From positions 1,014,501 to 1,078,500 of the forward strand of contig NZ_CP017477.1 of NCBI RefSeq assembly GCF_001761365.1: 64,000 bases of DNA, in the 5' to 3' direction. The notes beneath the pieces were generated by a model. The model saw only the letters and a program-made list of their open reading frames with translations. It was not told where the DNA came from and ran no database searches. This DNA comes from Polaribacter vadi. Its GTDB lineage: Bacteria > Bacteroidota > Bacteroidia > Flavobacteriales > Flavobacteriaceae. Positions 36,945 to 45,870 of the stretch are shown piece by piece. The stretch's first letter is position 1; each line of letters starts with the position of its first letter. Position numbers and translations under genes: made by a program.

Positions 36945-38234
36945 TTACATTTTAGAAACTTTTTCCATTGCTTTATCAACTGCTTCTGCTATTATTTTAA
37001 TATCCTTATCTGATAAAGCTGATGATAAAAACCAAGCTTCAAACTGACTTGGAGGTAAAAACACACCATTTTTAATCATTTCCCAAAAGAAAACCGCAAA
37101 CTTTTTTGTGTCAGACAATTGTGCCTCCACAAAATTAGTCACTTCACTATTTACAAAGAAAGGATTCAACATAGAACCAAATCGATTTACAGTTAAGGCT
37201 ACATTGTATTTTTTAGCAGTTTCTAATAAAATCACTTCTATAATAGAACCAATTTCCTCAAACTTTTTATACGGATCTTGTTTTTTTAATTCTGTTAATG
37301 TAGCAATTCCACCTGCCATTGCAATTGGATTTCCACTTAACGTTCCTGCTTGATACATGCCTCCTAAAGGTGCAACTTCTTGCATTATTTCTTCTCTTGC
37401 TCCATAAGCTCCAACAGGAAAACCTCCACCAATAACTTTACCTAAGCATGTAATATCTGCTTCTACACCTAATAATTCTTGTGCTCCACCAAATTTAGAA
37501 CGGAAACCTGTCATTACTTCATCAGCAATTAATAGCGCTCCTTGTGTTTCTAAATATGCTTTTAACTCTACTAAGAAATTATTTTCAGGAATAACAACTC
37601 CCATATTTCCTGCAATTGGCTCAATAATTACTCCAGCAATATCTTTATGCTTTTTAAAATGTGCTTTTACACTGTCTAAATCATTATAATTTGCAATTAA
37701 AGTATTTTTTACAGCTCCTTCTGGAACACCTTTACTTCCTGGCATACTTAACGTTGCTAAACCAGAACCTGCTGCTACTAACAATGAATCTTGATGACCA
37801 TGATAACAGCCAGAAAATTTGATTATTTTATCTTTTCCTGTAAATGCTCTTGCCAAACGAACTGCGCTTAAAACAGCTTCTGTTCCTGAATTTACAAAAC
37901 GAACTTTATCCATTCCTGGAAAAGCATCACAAACAATTTTTGCTAATTTTATTTCAGCTTCTGTAGATGCTCCAAAAGAATAGCCCTTTTTTAAGGCTTT
38001 ATCTACACCTTTTTGTACTTTTTTATGACGATGACCTAAAATCATTGGGCCATAAGAAAGTACTAAATCTACATATTCATTTCCATCTACATCTGTAATT
38101 TTAGTTCCTTTTGCTTTTTTGATAAACAACGGATTTCCACCAACTGAAGAAAAGGCTCTTACTGGAGAATTTACTGCTCCAACCAAGTTTTTTAATCCTT
38201 TTTCGTATAACTTTTGTGATTTTTTGAATTTCAT
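36945..38234 (-). CDS. hemL: Glutamate-1-semialdehyde 2,1-aminomutase
   Basis: The 429-residue fold-type I PLP enzyme converts glutamate-1-semialdehyde to 5-aminolevulinate. Visible marks are NSGTEAVLSAVRLARA (about 113), the SGCYHGHQD loop, IADEVMTGFR (about 241) and the PLP Lys in LGKVIGGGFPVGAYG (about 270). Its presence with hemA shows the C5 (tRNA-Glu) route, not the Shemin pathway. A palindromic repeat separates it from hemB. Confidence 0.97.
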   Translation of the reverse strand: MKFKKSQKLYEKGLKNLVGAVNSPVRAFSSVGGNPLFIKKAKGTKITDVDGNEYVDLVLSYGPMILGHRHKKVQKGVDKALKKGYSFGASTEAEIKLAKIVCDAFPGMDKVRFVNSGTEAVLSAVRLARAFTGKDKIIKFSGCYHGHQDSLLVAAGSGLATLSMPGSKGVPEGAVKNTLIANYNDLDSVKAHFKKHKDIAGVIIEPIAGNMGVVIPENNFLVELKAYLETQGALLIADEVMTGFRSKFGGAQELLGVEADITCLGKVIGGGFPVGAYGAREEIMQEVAPLGGMYQAGTLSGNPIAMAGGIATLTELKKQDPYKKFEEIGSIIEVILLETAKKYNVALTVNRFGSMLNPFFVNSEVTNFVEAQLSDTKKFAVFFWEMIKNGVFLPPSQFEAWFLSSALSDKDIKIIAEAVDKAMEKVSKM

Positions 38235-38250
38235 TTCTATAAGCTTTTTG

Positions 38251-38306
38251 TCAGTTCGAGCGCAGTCGAGAACTATTAAGACCTCTCGACTGCGCTCGAG
38301 GAGACA
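38251..38306. repeat. Palindromic dispersed repeat between hemB and hemL
   Basis: TTCGAGCGCAGTCGAGA (38255-38271) and TCTCGACTGCGCTCGAG (38284-38300) form a 16/17 inverted repeat around a 12-bp loop, flanked by TCAG and GAGACAT. A related element is at 39299-39398. Confidence 0.85.
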
Positions 38307-38315
38307 TTTATAATT

Positions 38316-39281
38316 TTATTTCTTTAACAAAACCTTTGCTGCTTCCTTTGCAAAATAAGTGATAATAATATCTGCTCCTGCTCTTTTCATTGAGAGTAAA
38401 CTTTCCATCATTACTTTTTCGCCATCAATCCAACCTTTTTCTGCAGCTGCTTTTACCATTGCATATTCTCCACTTACATTATAGCAAGCAATTGGTCTAT
38501 CAAAATTATTTTTTAAATCTCTAATGATATCCAAGTATGATAATGCTGGTTTCACCATTAAAATATCTGCTCCTTCTTGATCATCAAAAGTTGCTTCACG
38601 CATTCCTTCATCTCTGTTTGATGGATCCATTTGATACGTTCTTCTATCGCCAAATGTTGGTGCAGAATCTGCTGCATCTCTAAATGGTCCATAAAATGCG
38701 GATGCATATTTTACAGAATATGCCATAATTGGCAAGTTAACAAAACCTGTATTGTCTAAAGATTGACGAATCATATCAATCGTTCCATCCATCATTCCTG
38801 AAGGTGCAACCATATCGACTCCAGCTTTTGCGTGAGAAATTACTTGTTTTGCAATATTTACTAAAGTAGCATCATTATCAACATCATTATCATGTATAAT
38901 TCCACAATGTCCATGAGAAGTATATTCGCAAAAACAAACATCAGTAATTACATATAAACTTGGGTAATTTTTCTTGATAAAACGAATTGCTTGTTGCATA
39001 ATTCCATCATCATTCCAAGTTTCTGTTCCTTCTTCATCTTTAGTAGATGGTATTCCAAACAACAAAACTGCTGGAATCTTTAAAGCTACAACCTCATCTA
39101 ATTCTTTCGAAATTCTATCCAAAGAAAAACGTTTAATTCCTGGCATCGAAACAATTTCTGTTTCTATATTTTCGCCTTCTTCAATAAATAATGGATATAC
39201 AAAATCATCAACAGAAAGTCTTGTTTCTTTAACAAGTCTTCTAATTCCTTCGTGTTTTCTAAGTCTTCTTGTTCTAAACAT
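38316..39281 (-). CDS. hemB: Delta-aminolevulinic acid dehydratase (porphobilinogen synthase)
   Basis: The 321-residue protein is a normal-length HemB. It has the zinc site [14 protein letters not shown] (about 117-130, Cys-x-Cys-x8-Cys arrangement), the two Schiff-base lysines in [15 protein letters not shown] and [10 protein letters not shown], and the flexible lid between them ([13 protein letters not shown]). It condenses two 5-aminolevulinates. It lies between hemC-hemD and hemL, with dispersed palindromes on both sides. Confidence 0.97.
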   Translation of the reverse strand: MFRTRRLRKHEGIRRLVKETRLSVDDFVYPLFIEEGENIETEIVSMPGIKRFSLDRISKELDEVVALKIPAVLLFGIPSTKDEEGTETWNDDGIMQQAIRFIKKNYPSLYVITDVCFCEYTSHGHCGIIHDNDVDNDATLVNIAKQVISHAKAGVDMVAPSGMMDGTIDMIRQSLDNTGFVNLPIMAYSVKYASAFYGPFRDAADSAPTFGDRRTYQMDPSNRDEGMREATFDDQEGADILMVKPALSYLDIIRDLKNNFDRPIACYNVSGEYAMVKAAAEKGWIDGEKVMMESLLSMKRAGADIIITYFAKEAAKVLLKK

Positions 39282-39298
39282 TTCCTAAAACTTATTGT

Positions 39299-39398
39299 CT
39301 GTTCGAGCGCAGTCGAGAACTAAATTAACCTCTCGAGAACTGCGTTCGTACTTTCAATCAAAAAATATTTTGATTTCAGTAATGCTCGAGGAGACATT
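39299..39398. repeat. Interrupted copy of the TTCGAGCGCAGTCGAGA palindrome
   Basis: The left arm TGTTCGAGCGCAGTCGAGAAC (39300-39320) is intact. The right arm is broken after CTCTCGAGAACTGCG and resumes ~45 bp later as GCTCGAGGAGACATT. The inserted part contains its own palindrome ATCAAAAAATATTTTGAT. Confidence 0.75.
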
Positions 39399-39403
39399 TT
39401 TTA

Positions 39404-40993
39404 TTATTTTGAAAAATAAGTATTCACCAATTCTAAAACACTTTCTACACTTGGCATATTTGCAACTTCAACTGTATCAAAATGTTTTCTTGCTACTTGT
39501 GCTGTAGTTTCTCCAATACAAAAAGCTACTTTTTTTGTATTATTTTCTTGTAAATAACTTTCAATTCCTGAAGGGCTATAAAACAAAACTCCCGAAATTT
39601 CATCACTTAAAGTCTCTGGACTTAACATTGTTTTATAAGCTTCAACTTCATTTACAACAATACTATGCGTTTTTAAATAAGCTGGTAAAATATCCATTCG
39701 TAAATTACTACAAAAATAAGTAACTTCTTTATTTTCTAATTCTTTTGATAAATATTCAGCTAACGTTTTTGCATTTTTTGCAACCTTGGTAACTTTCCCT
39801 ATTCTGTTTTCGATTAGCTTTTTAGTTCTTCTACCAACACAATAAATATTCTTAAATTTTAATTCGTTTTTAGTGAACGAGTTTAAAACTGCCTCTACTC
39901 CATTTTGACTCGTGATAATTACGTTTTCAATTTCGTTTTTTATCACTTTAGCAGGAATTCTATTAAAACGGATTTTAATAAAATCGCTATCTTCTATCCC
40001 AATTGCTTCCGATAAAGTTTCTTTTTGAAGTTCAGAAAGTTTCTTTGTAGAATAAATGGAGGCGATTTTAGATTGATTTTCATCATCCTCTAACATCAGT
40101 TCTTTTCCACCTCTATTAATCACATAATCTGCACAATCTTTTGCTAAAAATTTATGATTACCAAGTTTGGCAGTTTTTTCTACTTTTATCTTTTTAGAAC
40201 CGTCTTTACTTAATAAAACACCTTTAAAATTAACCTCTTCAGTTTTTGAGTTTACGTAGGCTAAAGCACCAATTGGAGCTGTACAACCACCTTCTAGCAA
40301 TCGTAAAAACTCACGCTCAACACCAACACAAACTTTGGTTTCATGATGGTTTAATTGCTCACAAGCATCTAATACGAAATTATCTTTTTCTAAAGCAGTA
40401 ATCATAATTGCACCTTGTCCAGGAGCAGAAATCATCCAAGAAAGATCTATAGCTCCTTCAGGATTAATACCTAATCTTTCTAATCCTGCAGCTGCAAAAA
40501 TTGCTCCATTCCAAGTTTCACTATCCTCTAACTTTTGCAAACGTGTGTTTACATTTCCTCTTAAACCTTCTACTTTATGAGTTGGGTATCTGTTTAACCA
40601 CATGGCTTTTCTTCGCAAACTTCCTGTTGCAATAATTCCATTTGGTGTTCCAAAAAACTCTTCATTTCCTTTTAAAACTAAAACATCGTTATAATTACCA
40701 CGTTTTAAAACGGCTGCTTGCACAATACCTTCTGGCAAAGCTGTTGGCACATCTTTTAAGGAATGTACAGCTATATCAATATCACCATTTAACATAGCAA
40801 TATCTAAAGATTTAGTAAAAACGCCTGTAACTCCAAGCTCGTACAAAGGCTTGTCTAAAACAATATCTCCTAAAGATTTTATGGGTACTAAAATAGATTC
40901 GTAGCCAAATTCAGCTAATTCTGTGCGCACTTTATTTGCTTGCCAAAGAGCCAATTGACTTTCGCGAGTTCCTATTCTAATTATTTTTTGCAT
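39404..40993 (-). CDS. hemCD: Bifunctional hydroxymethylbilane synthase / uroporphyrinogen-III synthase
   Basis: One continuous frame of 529 residues joins two heme enzymes. Residues 1-~305 are HemC: IGTRESQLALWQA, the substrate Asp/Lys block AVHSLKDVPTALP, and the dipyrromethane-cofactor Cys in LLEGGCTAPIGA (about 235). Residues ~310-529 resemble HemD, with VIITSQNGVEAV, a central YFCSNLRMD block and SPSGIESYL, in the weakly conserved HemD fold. The fusion would pass the unstable linear hydroxymethylbilane directly to the cyclising enzyme. It follows hemA by 10 bp. Confidence 0.92.
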   Translation of the reverse strand: MQKIIRIGTRESQLALWQANKVRTELAEFGYESILVPIKSLGDIVLDKPLYELGVTGVFTKSLDIAMLNGDIDIAVHSLKDVPTALPEGIVQAAVLKRGNYNDVLVLKGNEEFFGTPNGIIATGSLRRKAMWLNRYPTHKVEGLRGNVNTRLQKLEDSETWNGAIFAAAGLERLGINPEGAIDLSWMISAPGQGAIMITALEKDNFVLDACEQLNHHETKVCVGVEREFLRLLEGGCTAPIGALAYVNSKTEEVNFKGVLLSKDGSKKIKVEKTAKLGNHKFLAKDCADYVINRGGKELMLEDDENQSKIASIYSTKKLSELQKETLSEAIGIEDSDFIKIRFNRIPAKVIKNEIENVIITSQNGVEAVLNSFTKNELKFKNIYCVGRRTKKLIENRIGKVTKVAKNAKTLAEYLSKELENKEVTYFCSNLRMDILPAYLKTHSIVVNEVEAYKTMLSPETLSDEISGVLFYSPSGIESYLQENNTKKVAFCIGETTAQVARKHFDTVEVANMPSVESVLELVNTYFSK

Positions 40994-41003
40994 TGGTTTG
41001 TTG

Positions 41004-42239
41004 TTAAGATTGAAAAACCTTATTAATTACTTCTAAACTTTGCGAAACAGATGTTTTATCATCCTTTAAATGTTTTACAAATTGAGTGGTTATTTTTTGA
41101 ATAAAACGCGAAGTTAAAATTTCTGCTTGATGTTCATCAAAATCAGTGATTTTTTTCTTCTGAAAATTAATTTCGTCGTTTTTAATATTTTCTAATGATA
41201 ATTTTAAAGCGGCAATTGCTGGTGTAAATCTTCTATGATTTAACCAACTATTAAATTCTAACTTATGTTTTGCTATAATTGCTTCTGCAAGCGGAATTTC
41301 TTGTTGACGAACTGATAATGTTTCATCTGTAATTTTAGAAAGCTCATCTACATTTACCAAAGAAACCCCCTCAAAATCAGTAACATTTTTAGCGACATTT
41401 TCTGGCATTGATAAGTCTAAAATAAGCATTTTTTTGTTTGCAGCAATATGTTCTTTTGTAATTGTAGGCTTGTCTGCACCTGTAGAGACAATTAAAACAT
41501 CTGCTTTTGCAACTTCTTCTGATAAGTTTTCTATGATAGATTTCCTAATCATAGCATGGTCCTTAATAAATTCAGTTGCTTTTTGCTCTGTTCTATTAAT
41601 TAAACAAACCGATTTATTTTGCGTGTATTCAGCTAAATTTTTACAGGTATGTTTTCCCATTTTACCTAATCCAAAAACTAAAATGTTTTTAGAATTATAA
41701 TTTGGTAAATTTTTTACGATATATTGCACTGCAGCATAAGAAACAGACGTTGTTCCTGAACTTAATTTTGTTTCGTTTTTAACCCTTTTACTTGCTTGTA
41801 AAACGCTATTTATTAACCTTTCTAAATAGCTATTTGTGGTATTGTATAATTTTGCTAATTTAAAAGATTGTCTTAATTGACCAACAATTTCATAGTCTCC
41901 TAAAATCTGACTTTCTAAACCTGTACCCATTCTAAACAAATGATCTACAGCTTCCTGATTTTTATAAACATTAGAAATCGATGCAAATTCTTCTACAGAA
42001 CCTTCAGAAAAATGACACAATAATTGAATTAATTGGAAAGGATGTTCTGCAAAACCACAAATTTCGGTTCTATTACAAGTTGATAAAACAAAAACACCAT
42101 CAAAGTCTTTAGCCTTTGCCATTTCTAACAAAGCAACCTGATTTTGTTTCGATAAAGAAAATTTACCACGAGTTTTAGCGTCGGCTTTTATATAACTGAC
42201 ACCAATATTGTAAAAATGAGTTTTCGTAGTTTCTTGCAT
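41004..42239 (-). CDS. hemA: Glutamyl-tRNA reductase
   Basis: The 411-residue enzyme reduces Glu-tRNA to glutamate-1-semialdehyde, the committed step of the C5 heme pathway. It shows the catalytic Cys in VLSTCNRTEIC (about residue 54), the substrate block GLESQILGDYEIVGQLR (about 103-119), the NADPH loop VFGLGKMGKH (about 185) and the helical dimerisation tail. It is the first gene of the minus-strand heme operon. TACTTTTG (42264-42257) just upstream is a plausible -7 box, only about 18 bp before the ATG. Confidence 0.97.
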   Translation of the reverse strand: MQETTKTHFYNIGVSYIKADAKTRGKFSLSKQNQVALLEMAKAKDFDGVFVLSTCNRTEICGFAEHPFQLIQLLCHFSEGSVEEFASISNVYKNQEAVDHLFRMGTGLESQILGDYEIVGQLRQSFKLAKLYNTTNSYLERLINSVLQASKRVKNETKLSSGTTSVSYAAVQYIVKNLPNYNSKNILVFGLGKMGKHTCKNLAEYTQNKSVCLINRTEQKATEFIKDHAMIRKSIIENLSEEVAKADVLIVSTGADKPTITKEHIAANKKMLILDLSMPENVAKNVTDFEGVSLVNVDELSKITDETLSVRQQEIPLAEAIIAKHKLEFNSWLNHRRFTPAIAALKLSLENIKNDEINFQKKKITDFDEHQAEILTSRFIQKITTQFVKHLKDDKTSVSQSLEVINKVFQS

Positions 42240-42256
42240 AAACTTAAAAAGTTGGT

Positions 42257-42264
42257 CAAAAGTA
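42257..42264 (-). promoter_or_regulatory. Candidate -7 box for hemA
   Basis: TACTTTTG on the minus strand matches TAnnTTTG and would start transcription about 11 nt before the hemA ATG. No clear -33 TTG is at the usual distance, so an activator may be needed. Confidence 0.35.
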
Positions 42265-42359
42265 AAAACTTAATCCATAAAAAAACATCGCTAAAAGTAC
42301 TTTTAATAACGTTGTATGTTTTTTAGTTAATTTTTAATAAATAAACTTACAGAAAACCT

Positions 42360-42367
42360 TATTTTTG
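42360..42367 (+). promoter_or_regulatory. Candidate -7 box for the AraC-type regulator gene
   Basis: TATTTTTG fits TAnnTTTG; the start codon is about 75 bp downstream, leaving a leader that contains a weak CCTTA/TAAGG hairpin. Confidence 0.35.
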
Positions 42368-42442
42368 TTGTTGTGTAAGGATTTACATGGATTTTATATA
42401 GAACGATTCTAAATAGAAACAGATTGATTAAATTTATTTTTT

Positions 42443-43327
42443 ATGTTTAAAAATGTCGGAGAAAGTACACTTGATGAAATAACGCTTGAAAAAGGCTTTT
42501 ATGTTCTTCATTTTCAGAACGAAAGCAATGAGGTTTTAAATTTTGAGCGCGAAATTAATAGCACTTTTATACAAATGCACTTTTGTTTACGAGGTAATTC
42601 TAAATTTTTATTTAATAATGGTTCTTATTCTTTTGATGTTTTAGACAATAGATCTATTCTATTATATAACCCACAGAGAACTTTACCTATTAATTTAGAA
42701 ATTCAACCAAAAACAACCTTGCTTTCTATCTTAATTTCTATCGAAAAATTCCATTCTTTATTTTCTAAGGAATCTGGTTATATTCCTTTCTTAAGCAACG
42801 AAAATAGCAACAAAAAATATTATGATGATGCAGAAATAAAACCAACAGTTAGTATTGTTTTGCAACAAATTATCAACTCAAATATTAATAGTTCTATAAG
42901 AGAACTATATGTAAAAGGTAAAGTTTACGAATTATTGAGTTTACATTTTCAAAAAGATGAAACTGCAGAAGGTGAATATTGTCCTTTTTTGGTTGATGAA
43001 CAAAATGTTCTTAAAATTAGAAAAGCGAAGGAAATTATCATCTCAAGAATGGCTGAACCACCAAGTTTACAAGAATTAGCGAATGAGATTGGTTTGAACA
43101 TCAAAAAATTAAAAGAAGGTTTTAAACAAATTTATGGAGATACTGTCTATAGTTTTCTGTTCGATTATAAAATGGAACATTCAAGAAGATTGCTAGAAAC
43201 GAATCAATATAATGTAAATGAAGTTGGTTTGCAGGTTGGTTATAGCACCTCAAGTCATTTTATTGCTGCTTTTAAAAAGAAATTCGGCACAACACCGAAA
43301 AAATATGTAATGAGTTTACAGAGTTAG
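42443..43327 (+). CDS. AraC/XylS family transcriptional regulator
   Basis: The 294-residue protein has an N-terminal cupin-like sensing half (about 1-180, with QMHFCLRG and ILLYNP) and a C-terminal double helix-turn-helix (about 195-292). The first helix pair includes PSLQELANEIGLNIKKLKEGFKQIYG and the second NVNEVGLQVGYSTSSHFIAAFKKKFGTTP, the AraC signature. It is divergent from hemA, so control of the heme operon in response to a small ligand or iron state is the simplest guess. Its stop codon TAG lies inside the first unit of a heptamer repeat. Confidence 0.88.
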   Translation: MFKNVGESTLDEITLEKGFYVLHFQNESNEVLNFEREINSTFIQMHFCLRGNSKFLFNNGSYSFDVLDNRSILLYNPQRTLPINLEIQPKTTLLSILISIEKFHSLFSKESGYIPFLSNENSNKKYYDDAEIKPTVSIVLQQIINSNINSSIRELYVKGKVYELLSLHFQKDETAEGEYCPFLVDEQNVLKIRKAKEIIISRMAEPPSLQELANEIGLNIKKLKEGFKQIYGDTVYSFLFDYKMEHSRRLLETNQYNVNEVGLQVGYSTSSHFIAAFKKKFGTTPKKYVMSLQS

Positions 43328-43406
43328 AAGTTAGAAGTTAGAAGTTAGAAGTTAGAAGTTAGAAGTTAGAAGTTAGAAGTTAGAAGTTAGAAGTTAGAAG
43401 TTAGAA
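43323..43406 (+). repeat. Heptanucleotide tandem repeat, GTTAGAA x 12
   Basis: Twelve perfect copies of GTTAGAA (84 bp) begin within the end of the AraC-type gene and finish 13 bp before the SpoU start. Each unit contains TAG; since 7 leaves remainder 1 on division by 3, any frame entering the tract meets a stop within 21 bp, whatever the copy number. Confidence 0.97.
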
Positions 43407-43419
43407 AAAAATATAGAAT

Positions 43420-43935
43420 TTGAAACAGCTTTCGCACGAAAACGTAGAAAATACGCAACAAAAGTTTCCGATAACTATTGTTTGTGATGCAATTAGAACA
43501 CCTGAAAACATTGGAATGTGTTTTAGAATTTCAGAAAGTTTTGGAGTGGAGAAAATTTATTTTCACGAAAATTCGCCATCCGTAGAAAACAGAAAAGTTA
43601 TCAATACTGCAAGAAATACAATCAACCAAATTGCTCATGATTATTATAACGATTTTAACTCGCTAATTAACAATTTAAAAGACGAAGGCAATACAATTAT
43701 TGGTATAGAAATTACTGATAAAAGCATCAATATTCAAGATTTTAATTTTAAAAATCATGAAAAAATCGTACTACTTTTGGGTAGTGAAAGAAATGGAATT
43801 GAAAATGTAGATTTAGTAGATTTTACAATTTCAATACCCATGTATGGCAGAAATTCGAGCATGAATGTAGTGCATAGTTTGGCAATTATGCTGTATGAAG
43901 TTACGAATCAGATGTCAGTAAGCAGTAAGCAGTAA
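43420..43935 (+). CDS. SpoU/TrmH family RNA 2'-O-methyltransferase
   Basis: The 171-residue protein has the three SpoU motifs of the SPOUT knot: motif 1 DAIRTPENIGMCFR (about 21-34, with the catalytic Arg), motif 2 VLLLGSERNGIE (about 114-125) and motif 3 ISIPMYGRNSSMNVVHSLAIMLYE (split here: IPMYGR, SSMNV, SLAIMLYE). It methylates a ribose in tRNA or rRNA; the exact site is unknown. Start is TTG at 43420; no ATG is available upstream because the GTTAGAA tract blocks all frames. The last six codons come from the CAGTAAG repeat. Confidence 0.9.
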   Translation: MKQLSHENVENTQQKFPITIVCDAIRTPENIGMCFRISESFGVEKIYFHENSPSVENRKVINTARNTINQIAHDYYNDFNSLINNLKDEGNTIIGIEITDKSINIQDFNFKNHEKIVLLLGSERNGIENVDLVDFTISIPMYGRNSSMNVVHSLAIMLYEVTNQMSVSSKQ

Positions 43936-43950
43936 GCAGTAAGCAGTAAG
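43916..43950 (+). repeat. Heptanucleotide tandem repeat, CAGTAAG x 5
   Basis: Five perfect CAGTAAG units overlap the 3' end of the SpoU gene and supply its stop codon (TAA in the third unit). The next gene starts 5 bp after the tract (ATG at 43955), so copy number also sets the spacing between the two genes. Confidence 0.95.
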
Positions 43951-43954
43951 CAAA

Positions 43955-44560
43955 ATGAAAAATATAATTATTCTTGTATTTCTTACAGTTTCTTTGAATT
44001 TATTCAGTCAAGAAATTATTACGATTAAAGGAAAATTATTTTTTTCTGAAGAATTTTATAGAAATTTCTCAAATCTTTTAGTTAAGATTGATGATGCTGA
44101 TGAATATGTTAAAATTGAAGAAGATGGAATATTTGAAATTAAAACATCAACTAAAAAAGAGAATTATAAATTGATTTTTTCATACGGAAGTATCAAATTT
44201 AAAGAATACAATTATAAATTTGAATGGACGAAAAGATATAAACCAAAATCTATTTCTTTAGCTGAAAATTGTAGAATCAATAAAAATATTGCGCAAGAAG
44301 ATTTTAGAGAGAAAAGAAAATTAAAGCTTTACGTTTATAATAAATTAGACACTTTAATTTTATCAAAAAAAGACAAAAGAGTTCAAAAGAAAACAAATAG
44401 TGAATTTGTAAAAATGTCTTATGAAGATTTAAATAAATTTGAATGTATATCAGATTATAATAAACGAGTTTTTAAAATTTTATATTTATCAGGGAAAGTC
44501 AAGTTCTTGAAAAATTTGAGAAAAGATGTAATTAGTTACAATTATAGATATAATAGATAA
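43955..44560 (+). CDS. Exported protein of unknown function
   Basis: The 201-residue protein begins with a signal peptide (MKNIIILVFLTVSLNLFS, cleaved near FSQE). The next ~90 residues look like a beta-sandwich of the carboxypeptidase-regulatory or transthyretin-like type (IKGKLFFSEE ... LLVKIDDAD ... EEDGIFEIKT). The C-terminal half is Lys-rich and helical with no motif that I recognise. It follows the CAGTAAG repeat and precedes hemH on the same strand. Confidence 0.65.
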   Translation: MKNIIILVFLTVSLNLFSQEIITIKGKLFFSEEFYRNFSNLLVKIDDADEYVKIEEDGIFEIKTSTKKENYKLIFSYGSIKFKEYNYKFEWTKRYKPKSISLAENCRINKNIAQEDFREKRKLKLYVYNKLDTLILSKKDKRVQKKTNSEFVKMSYEDLNKFECISDYNKRVFKILYLSGKVKFLKNLRKDVISYNYRYNR

Positions 44561-44625
44561 TAAAGTTCTGAAATAAAAATCAGAATAAAACATAAAAATA
44601 AAACCTGAAACAAATTCAGCAAAAG

Positions 44626-45645
44626 ATGAAAGGAGTTTTACTTAACAATTTAGGATCACCAGACACAACTAATGTTAATGATGTAAAAACTTATTTAGAT
44701 GAGTTTTTAATGGATGAACGTGTAATTGATATTCCATACTGGAAACGTTATGTTTTAATTAAAGGAATTATCTTAAATACAAGACCAAAAAAATCTGCAG
44801 CAGCTTATAAAAAAATTTGGTGGGATGAAGGCTCTCCTTTAGTGGTAATTTCTGAAAGATTTACAGAAAAATTAAAAAAGAAAGTCGATATTCCTGTAGA
44901 ACTTGCCATGCGTTATGGATCTATGACTATGGAACAAGGTATTAAAAACCTAGTTGATAAAGGCGTAACAGAAATATTTTTAGCACCTTTATATCCTCAT
45001 TATGCAATGTCTTCTTACGAAACTGTGGTTGTAAAAGCTGAAGAAATTTTGGCAGAACATTATCCACATGTAAAATTAGATACATTGCCTCCTTTTTATA
45101 ACGAGCCAGATTATATAAAAGCAATGAGTAATAATATTGCAAATCATTTAGAAGGTTTTGACTATGATCACATTTTATTCTCATATCATGGAATTCCTGA
45201 AAGACACATCAAAAAATCTGACCCAACAAATTCGCACTGTAAAATAGATGGTTCTTGTTGTGAACGCAATTCAGTTGCACATCATACTTGTTATAGACAT
45301 CAATGTTTTGAAACTACAAAAGCAATTGCAAAAGAATTAAATTTAGAAGAAGGAACCTGGAGTAATTCTTTTCAATCTCGTTTATTAAAAGATCCTTGGT
45401 TAAAACCTTATACAGATTTTGAGTTGGAGAAATTTCCAGAACTGGGAAAGAAAAAATTAGCAGTAATTACCCCTGCTTTTGTATCTGATTGCTTGGAAAC
45501 TTTAGAGGAAATTGCCATGGAAGGAGAAGAGGATTTCTTTAAAGCTGGTGGAACAAATTACAAACACATACCTTGCATGAACGATAATGACGATTGGGTT
45601 GATGTGATGAAAAACTGGATTTATGATTGGAAAATCAGCAGTTAA
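44626..45645 (+). CDS. hemH: Ferrochelatase
   Basis: The 339-residue protein inserts iron into protoporphyrin (or coproporphyrin) and shows GVLLNNLGSPDT at the start, the metal-site block FSYHGIPERHIKKSDPT with its catalytic His (about residue 189), and QSRLLKDPWLKPYTD plus PAFVSDCLETLEEI at the end. It also contains CCERN...TCYRHQC (about 205-220), a Cys-rich insert of the kind that binds an Fe-S cluster in some ferrochelatases. It is separate from the minus-strand hem operon but only 2.4 kb from hemA. Confidence 0.96.
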   Translation: MKGVLLNNLGSPDTTNVNDVKTYLDEFLMDERVIDIPYWKRYVLIKGIILNTRPKKSAAAYKKIWWDEGSPLVVISERFTEKLKKKVDIPVELAMRYGSMTMEQGIKNLVDKGVTEIFLAPLYPHYAMSSYETVVVKAEEILAEHYPHVKLDTLPPFYNEPDYIKAMSNNIANHLEGFDYDHILFSYHGIPERHIKKSDPTNSHCKIDGSCCERNSVAHHTCYRHQCFETTKAIAKELNLEEGTWSNSFQSRLLKDPWLKPYTDFELEKFPELGKKKLAVITPAFVSDCLETLEEIAMEGEEDFFKAGGTNYKHIPCMNDNDDWVDVMKNWIYDWKISS

Positions 45646-45870
45646 ATTTTAAATAATTTATGAATTCCATTTAATTATTTGAAGCTATTTCCTGCTTTCC
45701 ATTATATCTTTTTATGCTGAATTTATTTCAGCATCTGTTCTTATTTAAAAGCTAATTTATTTAATTTAGCAGATATAGAATCTAGTTCAGCATAAAAAGG
45801 ATGTCATTTCAATCAGGGCTAAACCTGTTTGCAAACAAAAAGTATAAACTAAAATTTTTTTTTTTAATCT

